Shown: piece by piece, positions 8,822 to 17,800 of the stretch
Layout of the letters: each line of letters starts with the position of its first letter
Numbering within the stretch: the stretch's first letter is position 1
Origin: CAYYFX01 sp046330135
Lineage (GTDB): Bacteria; ARS69
Assembly: GCA_046330135.1 (NCBI GenBank)
Contig: JAXLTI010000010.1
Coordinates: 87,275-151,274, forward strand
Direction: 5' to 3'
DNA: 64,000 nt
The notes under the pieces: model-generated
The model's database searches: none
What the model was told of the DNA's origin: nothing
What the model saw: the letters and a program-made list of their open reading frames with translations, nothing else
Translations under genes and position numbers: made by a program

Positions 8822-9466
8822 TCACACCCCCCGCGCCGCGTGCGGCCAGAGGATCTTGTGGATCTGCATCTGGAGGCGCGCCTGCACGCCGCTCTCCAGG
8901 ATCCAGCGCGCCAGCTCCGCCGGATCGAGCGTGCCGTGCGCCGGCGAGAGCAGCAGCGGCACGCGACCCTCCAGCGCGTGGCGGCGGATGACGTCCATCG
9001 CGTATTCGAAGTCCTTCCGATCCTGCACGACGAACTTCACCTCGTCCCCGTCCTTGAGCTGCTCGAGGTTCGCCCAGAGCATGCGCTTCTCTTCCCCGGA
9101 AGAAGGGGTCTTCACGTCCACGATGCGCTTCACGCGCGGATCGCACTTCGAGATGTCCCGGTGGCCGCCGGTCTCGATCAGAACCGTCCTCCCCTCCTCG
9201 AGGAGCGCCGCGATCAGCTCGTGCACGGCCGGCTGGATCAGCGGCTCGCCGCCCGTGACCTCCACGAGATCGCAGGCGATGGCGAGGACTTCCGCGGCCA
9301 CCTCGGCGACCTCGCGCTTCGTTCCCTCGTAGAACGCGTACTCCGTGTCGCACCACTTGCAGCGGAGGTCGCACGCGGTGAGGCGCACGAAGACGCACGG
9401 GCGCCCGGCGAAGGTGGACTCGCCCTGGATGGAGTGGAAGATCTCGTTGAGGACGATCGCGCTCAC
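8822..9466 (-). CDS. queE: 7-carboxy-7-deazaguanine synthase QueE
   Basis: A 214-residue radical SAM enzyme. The variant cluster motif C-x3-C-x2-C is formed by C32, C36 and C39 (CDLRCKWC), and the QueE hallmark SIQGES is at 12-17. VTGGEPL is the SAM-binding GGE motif. It rearranges 6-carboxytetrahydropterin to 7-carboxy-7-deazaguanine. Translation begins at a GTG that overlaps the queC stop as GTGA, so the two are coupled. Confidence 0.96.
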   Translation of the reverse strand: MSAIVLNEIFHSIQGESTFAGRPCVFVRLTACDLRCKWCDTEYAFYEGTKREVAEVAAEVLAIACDLVEVTGGEPLIQPAVHELIAALLEEGRTVLIETGGHRDISKCDPRVKRIVDVKTPSSGEEKRMLWANLEQLKDGDEVKFVVQDRKDFEYAMDVIRRHALEGRVPLLLSPAHGTLDPAELARWILESGVQARLQMQIHKILWPHAARGV

Positions 9467-10245
9467 GGCCGCTCCGCCTCGCCCGCCCCGCGCCCCGCCG
9501 TCGGCCGGCCGGCTCCCACCGCGGCCGACGCCGCCGCGAGCCCCGGATCCGCGATCCCGGCCTCCGCGAAGCCCTTCGCGCGGAGGAGACACGCGTCGCA
9601 CGCGCCGCACGGCACGCCGCCATCCGCCGGATCGTAGCAGGAGAGCGTGCGCGACAGATCCACGCGAAGGCCCGTCGCGAAGCGCACGATGTCCGCCTTC
9701 CCGAAATCGAGGAGCGGCGCGTGGATCCGGAAGCGGGCGCCCTCCACACCCGCCCTCGTGGCCAGGTTCGCGAGCCGCTCGAACGCGCGCAGGAAGTCCG
9801 GCCGGCAATCCGGATACCCCGAGTAGTCCAGGGCGTTCACGCCGATGAAGACGTCCCTCGCCCCGAGCGCCTCCGCCCACGCGAGAGCGAGGGAGAGGAA
9901 GACCGTGTTGCGCGCGGGCACGTAGGTGATGGGAATCTCGGTGGCGGACTCCTCCGCGGAGTGCCGCGCGAGCGCCCCCTCGCCCTGCGCCAAGCGGTTC
10001 TTCGGAACGTCGAGGTCTGCGGTGAGGGCCGAGCCGCCGAAGGAAGCGAGGTCCACCTTCACGATGCGGTGCTCCGCCGCGCCGAGCTGCCCCGCGATCT
10101 CCGCCGCGCGCGCCAGCTCTTCGCGATGACGCTGGCCGTAGTCGAAGGAGAGGGCATAGGCCTTCCAGCCCTCGGCCACGGCGTGGGCGAGGACGGTCGT
10201 GGAATCGAGTCCCCCGCTCAGGAGGACGACGGCCGGCTTGGACAC
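9463..10245 (-). CDS. queC: 7-cyano-7-deazaguanine synthase QueC
   Basis: A 260-residue ATP-dependent PP-loop enzyme: SGGLDST near the start binds ATP, SFDYGQRH follows, and the zinc site near the C-terminus is the cysteine cluster in SCYDPADGGVPCGACDACLLR. It makes preQ0 from 7-carboxy-7-deazaguanine and ammonia. About 30 Ala/Gly-rich residues follow the zinc module, longer than usual. The start is a GTG; the promoter region is shared with the divergent YjbQ gene. No preQ1 riboswitch-like pseudoknot is apparent in the short leader. Confidence 0.96.
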   Translation of the reverse strand: MSKPAVVLLSGGLDSTTVLAHAVAEGWKAYALSFDYGQRHREELARAAEIAGQLGAAEHRIVKVDLASFGGSALTADLDVPKNRLAQGEGALARHSAEESATEIPITYVPARNTVFLSLALAWAEALGARDVFIGVNALDYSGYPDCRPDFLRAFERLANLATRAGVEGARFRIHAPLLDFGKADIVRFATGLRVDLSRTLSCYDPADGGVPCGACDACLLRAKGFAEAGIADPGLAAASAAVGAGRPTAGRGAGEAERP

Positions 10246-10269
10246 GAGGGCCCCTTCGAGAAGGCCGCT

Positions 10270-10300
10270 TCGACATGGCGGCGAATGACCGAGGATAATA
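10270..10300. promoter_or_regulatory. Bidirectional promoter between queC and yjbQ-like gene
   Basis: On the plus strand TCGACA (10270-10275), 18 bases, GATAAT (10294-10299) is a close sigma-70 match; the -10 ends 11 bases before the ATG at 10311. On the minus strand the same bases read TATTAT (10300-10295), a near-consensus -10 pointing toward queC. The two -10 boxes overlap almost completely. Confidence 0.55.
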
Positions 10301-10310
10301 GCATCGCGCC

Positions 10311-10727
10311 ATGTGGCTCCAGCGAGAGATCCGCGTACCGGCCAAGGGCCAAGGCCTCCATCCGGTGACGGCCGAAGTGGCGGCCCTCGTCCGGGAGAGC
10401 GGCGTGAGGACCGGGCTCTGCCACGTCTTCGTGCGGCACACGTCCGCTTCGCTCCTCATCCAGGAGAACGCCGACCCCTCCGCGCGGGCCGACCTGGAGG
10501 AGGGCTTCCGCCGTCTCGCCCCCGAGAACGCGCCCTTCTACACGCACACGACCGAAGGCCCCGACGACATGCCCTCGCACATCCGCGCGGCGCTCACGCA
10601 CACGTCGGAGACGATCCCGATCCAGGAAGGCGCCCTCGCGCTGGGCACGTGGCAGGGGCTCTATCTCTTCGAGCATCGACGTCGAGCCTCGGCGCGGCGG
10701 CTCGTCGTGACGATCACGGGCGAGTGA
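10311..10727 (+). CDS. YjbQ/UPF0047 family protein
   Basis: A 138-residue protein that covers the whole YjbQ fold. Conserved strings are GLCHVFVRHTSASLLIQENADPS, DMPSHIRAALTHTSETIPI and LGTWQGLYLFEHRR, with the histidines and aspartates that form the metal/phosphate site. Some members have weak thiamine-phosphate synthase activity in vitro; the physiological role is unsettled. The start codon lies 11 bases behind a -10 box without a Shine-Dalgarno, so the mRNA is probably leaderless or nearly so. Confidence 0.92.
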   Translation: MWLQREIRVPAKGQGLHPVTAEVAALVRESGVRTGLCHVFVRHTSASLLIQENADPSARADLEEGFRRLAPENAPFYTHTTEGPDDMPSHIRAALTHTSETIPIQEGALALGTWQGLYLFEHRRRASARRLVVTITGE

Positions 10728-10848
10728 GGCGTGACCGCGCGACACGTTCGCGGCGGTCGCGGAGCGGGGCGCGGGCGGCGCGCCAACGGCCGGGGCCCAT
10801 GCTAGACTCCCCGGCTTCGTTGGCGAGCGATCTCCGCCGAGGTGCCGC

Positions 10849-11856
10849 TTGAAGGGCCACATCCTCCGCATCGGGCGCATCGTCCTCGGCGTCGCCCTCC
10901 TCTTCTGGGTGCTGCGGCAGGTCCACTGGGGCGACCTGAAGGACAAGCTCGCGCACGCGAAGCACGAGTGGGTCCTGGCCGCCCTCCTCGTCAGCACCGC
11001 CGCGAACCTGCTCGGCGCCTGGCGGTGGCAGCTGCTCCTCGCCAGCCTCCGCCGCCGCGTCGCGATCTCGTACCTCTTCGGCTCGTACTTCGTGGGGCTC
11101 TTCTTCAACAACTTCCTGCCCTCGAACGTCGGCGGCGACGTCGTCCGCGCGGCCGGCGCGCGCAAGAAGGGCGGCGGCAGCTTCACGGAGCACCTGACCG
11201 TGGTGCTGGTGGAGCGGATGATCGGGCTCCTGGCCACGCTCTGCCTCGGCGGCGTGGCCGCGGCGGCCGGTCACGCGAAATGGCTGGGCCCGCGCGTCAC
11301 CGAGGCGTTGATCGCGGCCCTCGTCGTCTCCGCCGTGGGGCTCTATCTCGCGCTCAGCGCGCCCGTGCGACACCTCGCGGCGAGGCTGCTGCCCCGGGTG
11401 CCGATCGCCTTCGTCCGCCGCGTGGTCGCGAAGATGCTCGGCGCCTTCGAACTCTTCTCCAAGGCGCCCGGCGCTCTCGCCGCGAACTTCGCCCTCTCGG
11501 TGGGCTTCCAGTTCCTCCTCATCGTGCACTTCTGGCTCATCCAGTTCGCGTTCGGCGGCGACGCCCCCTTCCGCACGTTCCTCGTGGTGGTGCCGCTCGT
11601 CTTCACGGCGATGATGCTGCCGGTGGGCATCAACGGCCTCGGCGTGCGCGAGTGGGCGTTCGTGGCGCTGCTCACGCGCGCGGGCTTCGAGCCGGCCACG
11701 GCCCTCGCGCTCTCGCTGGCGTCCTACGGAATCGCGGTCCTGCAGGGGTTGATCGGCGGGATCGTGCACGTCACGCGGGAGATCGCGGAGCGAGCCCAGC
11801 CGGCGGCGCCGATCGAGCCGCGCACGAACGGGGACGAGGCCGCGCCCGGGCGATAG
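10849..11856 (+). CDS. UPF0104 / lysylphosphatidylglycerol synthetase-type membrane protein
   Basis: A 335-residue polytopic protein with about seven to eight hydrophobic segments. Hallmarks of the LPG_synthase_TM (AglD/MprF flippase-domain) family are NLLGAWRWQLLL, GLFFNNFLPSNVGGDVVRA and, near the C-terminus, MMLPVGINGLGVREWAF. It lacks the C-terminal synthetase domain of MprF, so a lipid-transport or flippase-type role is more likely than lysine transfer. The start is a TTG at 10849 preceded by CCGAGG; the upstream GTG at 10842 is out of frame. The C-terminal 25 residues are hydrophilic. It is convergent with the ModA-like gene. Confidence 0.88.
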   Translation: MKGHILRIGRIVLGVALLFWVLRQVHWGDLKDKLAHAKHEWVLAALLVSTAANLLGAWRWQLLLASLRRRVAISYLFGSYFVGLFFNNFLPSNVGGDVVRAAGARKKGGGSFTEHLTVVLVERMIGLLATLCLGGVAAAAGHAKWLGPRVTEALIAALVVSAVGLYLALSAPVRHLAARLLPRVPIAFVRRVVAKMLGAFELFSKAPGALAANFALSVGFQFLLIVHFWLIQFAFGGDAPFRTFLVVVPLVFTAMMLPVGINGLGVREWAFVALLTRAGFEPATALALSLASYGIAVLQGLIGGIVHVTREIAERAQPAAPIEPRTNGDEAAPGR

Positions 11857-11913
11857 CCGCAGCACCGGCGCGTCCGCGCGCGTCGCGGGAAAGGGCGAGC
11901 ACGGTGGAAGCGG

Positions 11914-12759
11914 CTACTTCGCCGGCGCTCCGGGCGCTCCGGGCGCTCCGGGCTTCTCCAGCCGGAAGCCGTGCCGCGCGAGGATCTCCCCCGCTTCCGA
12001 CCCCGCGAGGAACTCCGCGAAGCGTCGCGCCGCGGGCGTGGCGTGCCCCGCGAGGATCGCGGCGGGATAGGTCATCGGGTCGTACAGCGTGTCGGGCAAC
12101 GCGGCCACCACCTCCACGAGCGGATTGCCCTGCACGTCCGACGCGCACACGATCCCCGCCGCGCCCTTCCCCCGTCCGACGACGGAGAGCAGCGTCTTGG
12201 GATCGGGCGTGGGCTGCAGGCGCGAGGCGAAGGCCCCCCACCATCCCGCGCGCTCGAGAGCCTGCTTGGTCACGGCGCCCACCGGGACGCGATCGGGGTT
12301 GAGGATGGCGAGCTGTCCCTGGAACGCCTGGGGCAACGGCACCGACCCCGCCGGATCGAAGGCGAACGAGTGCTCCTTCGCCGCCACCAGCACCAGCGTG
12401 CCGCGCACGATCTCCCGGCGCGTTCCCTTCTCCACCTTGCCCTGCTGCTCCAGCCAGTCCATCCACTTGTCGCCGCCCGGGAAGAAGACGTCGCAGGAGT
12501 CGCTCTTGGCGATCCGAGCGGCCAGCTCGGACGCCGCGCCGTCCACGGTCGCCACCCCGAGCTTCGTCTGGCTCTCGAAGCGCTGAACGATCTCGCCGAA
12601 GGCCGGCGCCAGCACCGTGCCTACGTACGCCCGGAGGGCGGGCTTCGGCGGGGCCTTCGGACCGCTCCCCTTCCCGCCGCACCCGGCGGCCACGAGGAGC
12701 GCGAGGACGGCCGCCGCCGAGAGGACGATCTTGGCCGGGGCGCCGGGCGAACGGATCAT
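11914..12759 (-). CDS. ModA-like substrate-binding lipoprotein (molybdate ABC transporter type)
   Basis: A 281-residue periplasmic-binding protein with a lipoprotein signal (LVAAGC, lipobox cysteine near 26). The mature part follows the ModA pattern: AYVGTVLAPAFGEIVQRFE, a Ser-rich G-A-A-S-E-L loop, CDVFFPGGDKWMDWL, GTLVLVAA and AILNPDRVPVGAVTKQALE. ModA-type proteins bind molybdate, tungstate or related oxyanions. No modB/modC permease genes flank it, so it is an orphan binding protein and the ligand is uncertain. The 3' end encodes a GAP-GAP-GAP tail from a perfect 9-base tandem repeat. A -10-like TACGAT (12771-12766) ends 6 bases before the ATG, which has no Shine-Dalgarno. Confidence 0.85.
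   Translation of the reverse strand: MIRSPGAPAKIVLSAAAVLALLVAAGCGGKGSGPKAPPKPALRAYVGTVLAPAFGEIVQRFESQTKLGVATVDGAASELAARIAKSDSCDVFFPGGDKWMDWLEQQGKVEKGTRREIVRGTLVLVAAKEHSFAFDPAGSVPLPQAFQGQLAILNPDRVPVGAVTKQALERAGWWGAFASRLQPTPDPKTLLSVVGRGKGAAGIVCASDVQGNPLVEVVAALPDTLYDPMTYPAAILAGHATPAARRFAEFLAGSEAGEILARHGFRLEKPGAPGAPGAPAK
11924..11950. repeat. Short tandem repeat in the ModA-like gene
   Basis: Three perfect copies of the 9-mer GGCGCTCCG lie inside the 3' end of the gene and encode Gly-Ala-Pro repeats. Copy number may vary between strains. Confidence 0.8.
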
Positions 12760-12765
12760 GGGCGG

Positions 12766-12771
12766 ATCGTA
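12766..12771 (-). promoter_or_regulatory. -10 element of a probable leaderless promoter (ModA-like gene)
   Basis: TACGAT on the minus strand ends 6 bases before the ATG at 12759. No ribosome-binding site and no clear -35 are seen. Confidence 0.4.
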
Positions 12772-12871
12772 GCGCGAGGCGCGCGTCCAGGGAAGCCGGT
12801 GCCGGCTTCGCGTTGCGCCCTCGCCCCGAAGGGTGCTTTCATCGCCCTTCCCGCGGCCCCGGAGCGACCCC

Positions 12872-14065
12872 GTGACCCACCCCGGCGACCCTCTCCTTCG
12901 CTTCCGGGACGAGTTCCCGATCCTCTCGGAATGCACGTACCTCGTGAGCCATTCGCTCGGGGCGATGCCGCGTCGCGCCGCCGTGGACCTCGACCGCTTC
13001 GCTCGCGAGTGGTCGCGCCGCGGCGTCCGCGCGTGGGAGGAGGCGTGGTGGGACCTCCCGAGCCGGGTGGGCGACGCTTTGGCCCCCCTCATCGGCGCGG
13101 CGAGGGGCTCGGTGGTGATGCAGCCGAACGTGACGCTCGCCTCCGCGGTCTTCCTCTCCGCCATCGACTTCACGCCGCCGCGCGACCGTCTCGTGTGCAC
13201 CGCGCTCGACTTCCCGTCGCTTCTCTACTCGTATCGCGGGCTCGCCGCGCGCGGCGCGAGGGTGGACATCGTGCCTTCGGCGGACGGTCTCTCGATCGAC
13301 GAGGACCGGATCCTCGACGCCATCGACGAGACCACGCGCGTGGTGTGCGTGGCGCACGGGCTCTTCCGCACCGGCTACGTGCTGGACGCCGACGCGATCG
13401 CCGCCAAGGCCCGCGACGCCGGCGCCGTCTTCCTCCTCGACCTCTACCAGACGGCGGGCACCGTCCCCGTCGACCTGACCCGCATCGGCTGCGACGCGGC
13501 GGTCGGCGGCAACCTCAAGTGGCTCTGCGGCGGCCCCGGAAACGCCTTCCTCTACGTGCGGCCGGACCGCATCGGCGCCCTCGCGCCGCGTCTCACGGGC
13601 TGGCAGGCGCACGCGGACCCCTTCGCGTTCGACCCGGGCGAGATCCGGCGCGCCGAAGGCATCGAGCGCTTCCTGCACGGCACGCCCGGGATCCCGGCGA
13701 TCCGCGCGGCCGAGGCGGGCATCGCGGTCGTGGCGGAGGCGGGCGTGGACGCGATCCGTGCGAAGAGCGTGCGCCTCACCGAGCGCCTCATCGCCGCCGC
13801 CGACGCGCGCGGCTGGACCGTGCGCACTCCCCGGGACGCGTGGCGCCGCGGCGGCCTGGTGACCGTGGATCCCGCGGGGCCGGCGGATGCCGCGAAGATC
13901 GAGCGCGCCCTCGCCGAGCGCGGGATCCTCGTGGACTTCCGGCCGGGCGCCGGGCTGCGGATCGCGCCGCACTTCTACAACACGGCGGACGAAGTGGACC
14001 GCTGCCTCGACGCGATCGACGAGATCCTGGAGAATCGGTCGTTCCGTGCGGAGGGATCGAGGTGA
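12872..14065 (+). CDS. PLP-dependent class V aminotransferase, kynureninase-like
   Basis: A 397-residue fold-type I PLP enzyme. The region FPILSECTYLVSHSLGAMPRRA near the N-terminus, HGLFRTGYVLD, LLDLYQTAGTVPVDL and GGNLKWLCGGPGNAFLYVRP are characteristic; the lysine of GGNLKW should be the Schiff-base lysine. It resembles kynureninase and neighbouring class V groups; without other tryptophan-degradation genes nearby the substrate is open. The GTG start with upstream GGAG was preferred to an upstream ATG that would add 13 unlike residues. Its stop overlaps the SDR start (GTGA), suggesting they act in one pathway. Confidence 0.85.
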   Translation: MTHPGDPLLRFRDEFPILSECTYLVSHSLGAMPRRAAVDLDRFAREWSRRGVRAWEEAWWDLPSRVGDALAPLIGAARGSVVMQPNVTLASAVFLSAIDFTPPRDRLVCTALDFPSLLYSYRGLAARGARVDIVPSADGLSIDEDRILDAIDETTRVVCVAHGLFRTGYVLDADAIAAKARDAGAVFLLDLYQTAGTVPVDLTRIGCDAAVGGNLKWLCGGPGNAFLYVRPDRIGALAPRLTGWQAHADPFAFDPGEIRRAEGIERFLHGTPGIPAIRAAEAGIAVVAEAGVDAIRAKSVRLTERLIAAADARGWTVRTPRDAWRRGGLVTVDPAGPADAAKIERALAERGILVDFRPGAGLRIAPHFYNTADEVDRCLDAIDEILENRSFRAEGSR

Positions 14066-14784
14066 CCTCGCTGGAGAATCGCGTCGTCTGCATCACCGGC
14101 GCCAGCCGCGGGCTCGGCGCCGCGCTCGCGCGCGCGTTCCATCGCGCCGGGGCGAGGCTCGTGCTCGGCGCGCGGGACGCCGAGCGCCTCACGGAGGTCG
14201 CGAAGGAGTGCGGCGGCGCGGTCGCGCTGCTGTGCGACGTGCGCCGGGTGGAGGACGTGGAGCGGCTGGTGCGCACGGCGCTCGAGCGCTTCGACCGCCT
14301 CGACGTCATGGTGAACAACGCGGGCGTGGCCGTGTACTCGCCCTTCCTCGAGACGCGCGAAGAGGATCTCGACGAGATGCTCGCGACGAACGTGAAGGGC
14401 ACCTACCTCGGCTGTCAGGCGGCGTTCCGCGTGATGAAGGAGCGGGGCGAGGGCCTCATCGTCAACATCTCGTCCATCTCGGGCGCCCGCCATCTCGTGA
14501 ACGAGTCCGCGTACGGCGCTTCGAAGTGGGCGGTGCAGGGGCTCACCGGAGTGCTCCAGCAGGAGGCGGCGAAGCACGGCGTGCGCGTGACGAGCGTGGT
14601 CGCGGGGGGCATCGACACGCCGTTCTGGGAGAGCCGCGCATTCCTGCCCTTCCCGCGCAGCGCGATCGATCCCGCCCGCGACTTCATGAGCGCCGACGAG
14701 GTCGCGGAGCTGATCGTGGACATCGCGCGGCGGAGCGATCGCTTCGTCGTCCCCGAGGTCGTCTGCCTGCCGATGCTCGGGTGA
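14062..14784 (+). CDS. Short-chain dehydrogenase/reductase
   Basis: A 240-residue classical SDR. The cofactor motif TGASRGLG is at the N-terminus, NNAG follows at about residue 90, and the catalytic serine (NISSISG) and YGASK lie near residues 137-155. CDVRRVEDVE is the adenine-ring strand. Substrate cannot be read. It starts at a GTG overlapping the stop of the kynureninase-like gene and is followed after 60 bases by the aminopropyltransferase-like gene on the same strand. Confidence 0.93.
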   Translation: MTSLENRVVCITGASRGLGAALARAFHRAGARLVLGARDAERLTEVAKECGGAVALLCDVRRVEDVERLVRTALERFDRLDVMVNNAGVAVYSPFLETREEDLDEMLATNVKGTYLGCQAAFRVMKERGEGLIVNISSISGARHLVNESAYGASKWAVQGLTGVLQQEAAKHGVRVTSVVAGGIDTPFWESRAFLPFPRSAIDPARDFMSADEVAELIVDIARRSDRFVVPEVVCLPMLG

Positions 14785-14844
14785 CACCGTCCATGACTGC
14801 CGCGCGGGGGCGGCCCCCTCGATCGCCGCTCGGGTGACGACTCC

Positions 14845-17800
14845 ATGACCGCCGTCGAAGATCGACCCGTGCTCCGGCGACTCGTCCCCGTGCTGTTCGC
14901 GGTGACGGGAGCGGCGGGGCTCGTCTACGAGGTCGTCTGGTTCAAGCTGCTCGACGCGATCTTCGGCGTGACCGCGCTGGCCACGGCCACCGTGCTCGCG
15001 GTGTTCATGGGCGGGCTCGGGCTCGGCGCGGCGATCGCCGCCCGCCGCGCGGACCGATGGGAGCGGCCGCTCCGCGCGTACGGGCTGCTCGAGACTTCGC
15101 TCGGGATTCTGGCCGCAGCGGTGCCGTTCGCCTTGCCGCTCGCGAACCGCGTCTTCGTGGGCATCTACGACGCGCTGCATCCCTCTCTCCCGGTGCTGTC
15201 GATCCTCCGCGCCGTCGTCTCCGCGCTGATCCTCGTGCCGCCCGCGACCCTCATGGGCATGACGCTGCCGGTGCTCGCGAGGGCCTTCTCGCGCGAGGAA
15301 GGCACGGCGGGAGACGTAGGGTTCCTCTACACGATCAACACCCTCGGCGCGACGCTCGGCGCCGGCCTCGCCGGGTTCGTGCTGCTTCCGGCCCTCGGGC
15401 TGCGCGCCACGTGCGCCGCCGCGGTCGCCACGAACCTCCTCGTGGGCGCCACCGCGATCCTCTTCGGCCGCGGGCTGCGCTTCGCCGTGCCGGCATCCAC
15501 CGGCGCCCCGTCGTCCTCCGCCGCACCGAGGTCCTCCGCCGAGCCGACGCCCGCCGCGGACCCGTCGTCCCCGAGCACGGCGCCGCCCTCCCCGGCGGCC
15601 GCCGCTCCGCGACGCGAGTGGGCGCGCCCCTCGCTGCTGCTCATCTCCGCGCTCTCGGGCCTCACGTCGCTCGGCTACCAGGTCTTCTGGACCCGCGCTC
15701 TCGTGCTCTCTCTCGACAACACGGTGTACGCGTTCTCCGTCATCCTCGTCACCGTTCTCGTGGGCATCACGATCGGCAGCGCCTTCGCCACGTGGCTGCT
15801 GCGTCGCGCGCAGCGCCCGGCGTTCGCCCTCGCGCTGAGCCAGGCCCTCGCTTCGCTCGCCGTGGTGGCGCTCGCGTCTCTCTTCGACACGCTGCCCGCG
15901 CGCTTCCTCGAGCTGTCGCACCGGTTGGGCGGAGGCTTCGGCGGGTTTCTGGCCGTGACGTTCGCCATCGCGGGCGCGGCGCTCCTCCCCGCCACGATCC
16001 TCCTCGGCATGGGCCTCCCGCTCGTGCTGGGCGCCGCCATCCGCGGCACGCGCGACCTGGCTCGAGGCGTGGGCTCGCTCTACTCGGTGAACACCTGGGG
16101 CGCGATCCTGGGCTCGGTGCTCGCCGGCTTCGTGGTGCTGCCCACGATCGGGATCCGGAACGGCATCGCCGTGTTCGCGGCGCTGAACGGCGTGGCGGCG
16201 GTCATGGCCATGTTCCTCGCCCCCGGCCCGCGGGCGCGTCGCCTCGCGGCGGCCGGCGCGCTCGCCGTGGCCCTCGGCGCGCTGGCGGCGTTCCTCCCGC
16301 GATGGGATCGCGCAGCCTTCACGAGCGGAGCCTCCTCCTCCACCCTCGCGCAACGCGCGGCCGATCCCTCGGACGAGATCGTGTACTACCGCGAGGGCGT
16401 GGCCGCCACGGTCTCGGTGAAGCGTCGCGGCGGCGACTACAAGCTCCAGGTGGACGGACGCACGGAAGCCACCGGCCAAGGGGACCTGAAGACCAACACG
16501 ATGCTCGGCAGCCTGCCGCTCGTCCTCCACCAGGGTCCGGCGAAGCGCGTGCTCGTGATCGGGCTCGGCAGCGGCGTGACGCTCGGCGCCGTCCTCTCGC
16601 ATCCCGTGGAGCGAGTGGAGTGCGTGGAGCTGTCCGAAGGCGTGGTGGAGGCCGCGCGCTACTTCACCGCATGGCACGGCGACGCGCTGCACGATCCGCG
16701 CGTGACGCTCATCCGCGGCGACGGCCGGAACCATCTCCTGCTCACCCGCGAGCGCTACGACGTCATCGTCTCGCAGCCGTCGAATCTCTGGGCGGCGGGC
16801 GTGGGCAACCTCTTCACGCGGGAGTTCTTCGAGCTGTGCCGCGACCACCTCGCGGACGGCGGCATCCTCTGCCAGTGGATCCAGGGCTACTCCGTGAGCG
16901 ACGAGTCGTTGCGCAGCGTGATGCGGACGATCACCGAGGTCTTCCCCTCCGTGGATGCGTGGGTGGCCGAGTGGAGCGACGTTCTCCTGGTGGCCTCGTC
17001 GAAGCCGGCCGCGCTCCCGACCGCGCGCATCGCGGAGGCGTTCGGCGAGCCGCGCGTGGCGGCCGCGCTCCAGCGCGCCGGCGTGCACGATCTGCCGACG
17101 TTCCTCTCGCACTTCATGCTCGACCGCGACGCGCTGCGCACGTTCTCGCAGAGCGCGTCCTTCCACACCGACGACAACCGTCTCGTGGAGATGCAGGAGC
17201 CCCGCAGCCTCGCCGACGGCACGGCTCGCCCGCAGGCGCGCGCGCTCCTGGCGTGGCAGACCGACGTCCGCGCGCGCCTCGACCGGTGGCCGCCCGCCGG
17301 GGAGTCGCTCGCGGCGGCGGACAGCGCGCTCAACCGCGCGATCGGCGCGCGCCGCCACGAGATCCAGGCGCGCTCGCTGGAGGCGGTGGGGCGCGGCGCG
17401 ATGGCCGTGGACGAGTACCGCCAGGCGGTGATGCTCAACCCGGAGGACCTGGCGATCCGGCGGAACCTCGCGCGCCACCACGTCCGCATGGGCGTGCAGC
17501 TCGCGCGCTCGCACGACTGGCGCGCCGCCTGGGACAACTTCACCGAAGCGCTCCGCGTGGACTCCACCTCCGCGGACGCGTGGGGCGATCTCGGCCTCCT
17601 CTCGCAAACCTCCGGTCAGGCGGACGCGGCGCTGGAGGCCACGCGCCGAGCCATCGCCCTGGATCCGAAGAACGAGACCTACGCGCGCCAGGAAGGCGAC
17701 GTTCTGCGCGACGAGCGCCGTTGGGCGGAGGCGGCGGCCGCGTACCGGCGTGCGCTGGCGATTCGCGGCGGCGAGCCGCGGGCATTGCTCTCGCTGGCCT

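Noticed and set aside
10246..10310. PreQ1 riboswitch before queC
   Set aside because: The 65-base gap is filled by the bidirectional promoter, and no C-rich loop plus A-rich pseudoknot partner is seen.
11924..11950. CRISPR-like repeat
   Set aside because: A tandem 9-mer without spacers that lies in frame within a gene.
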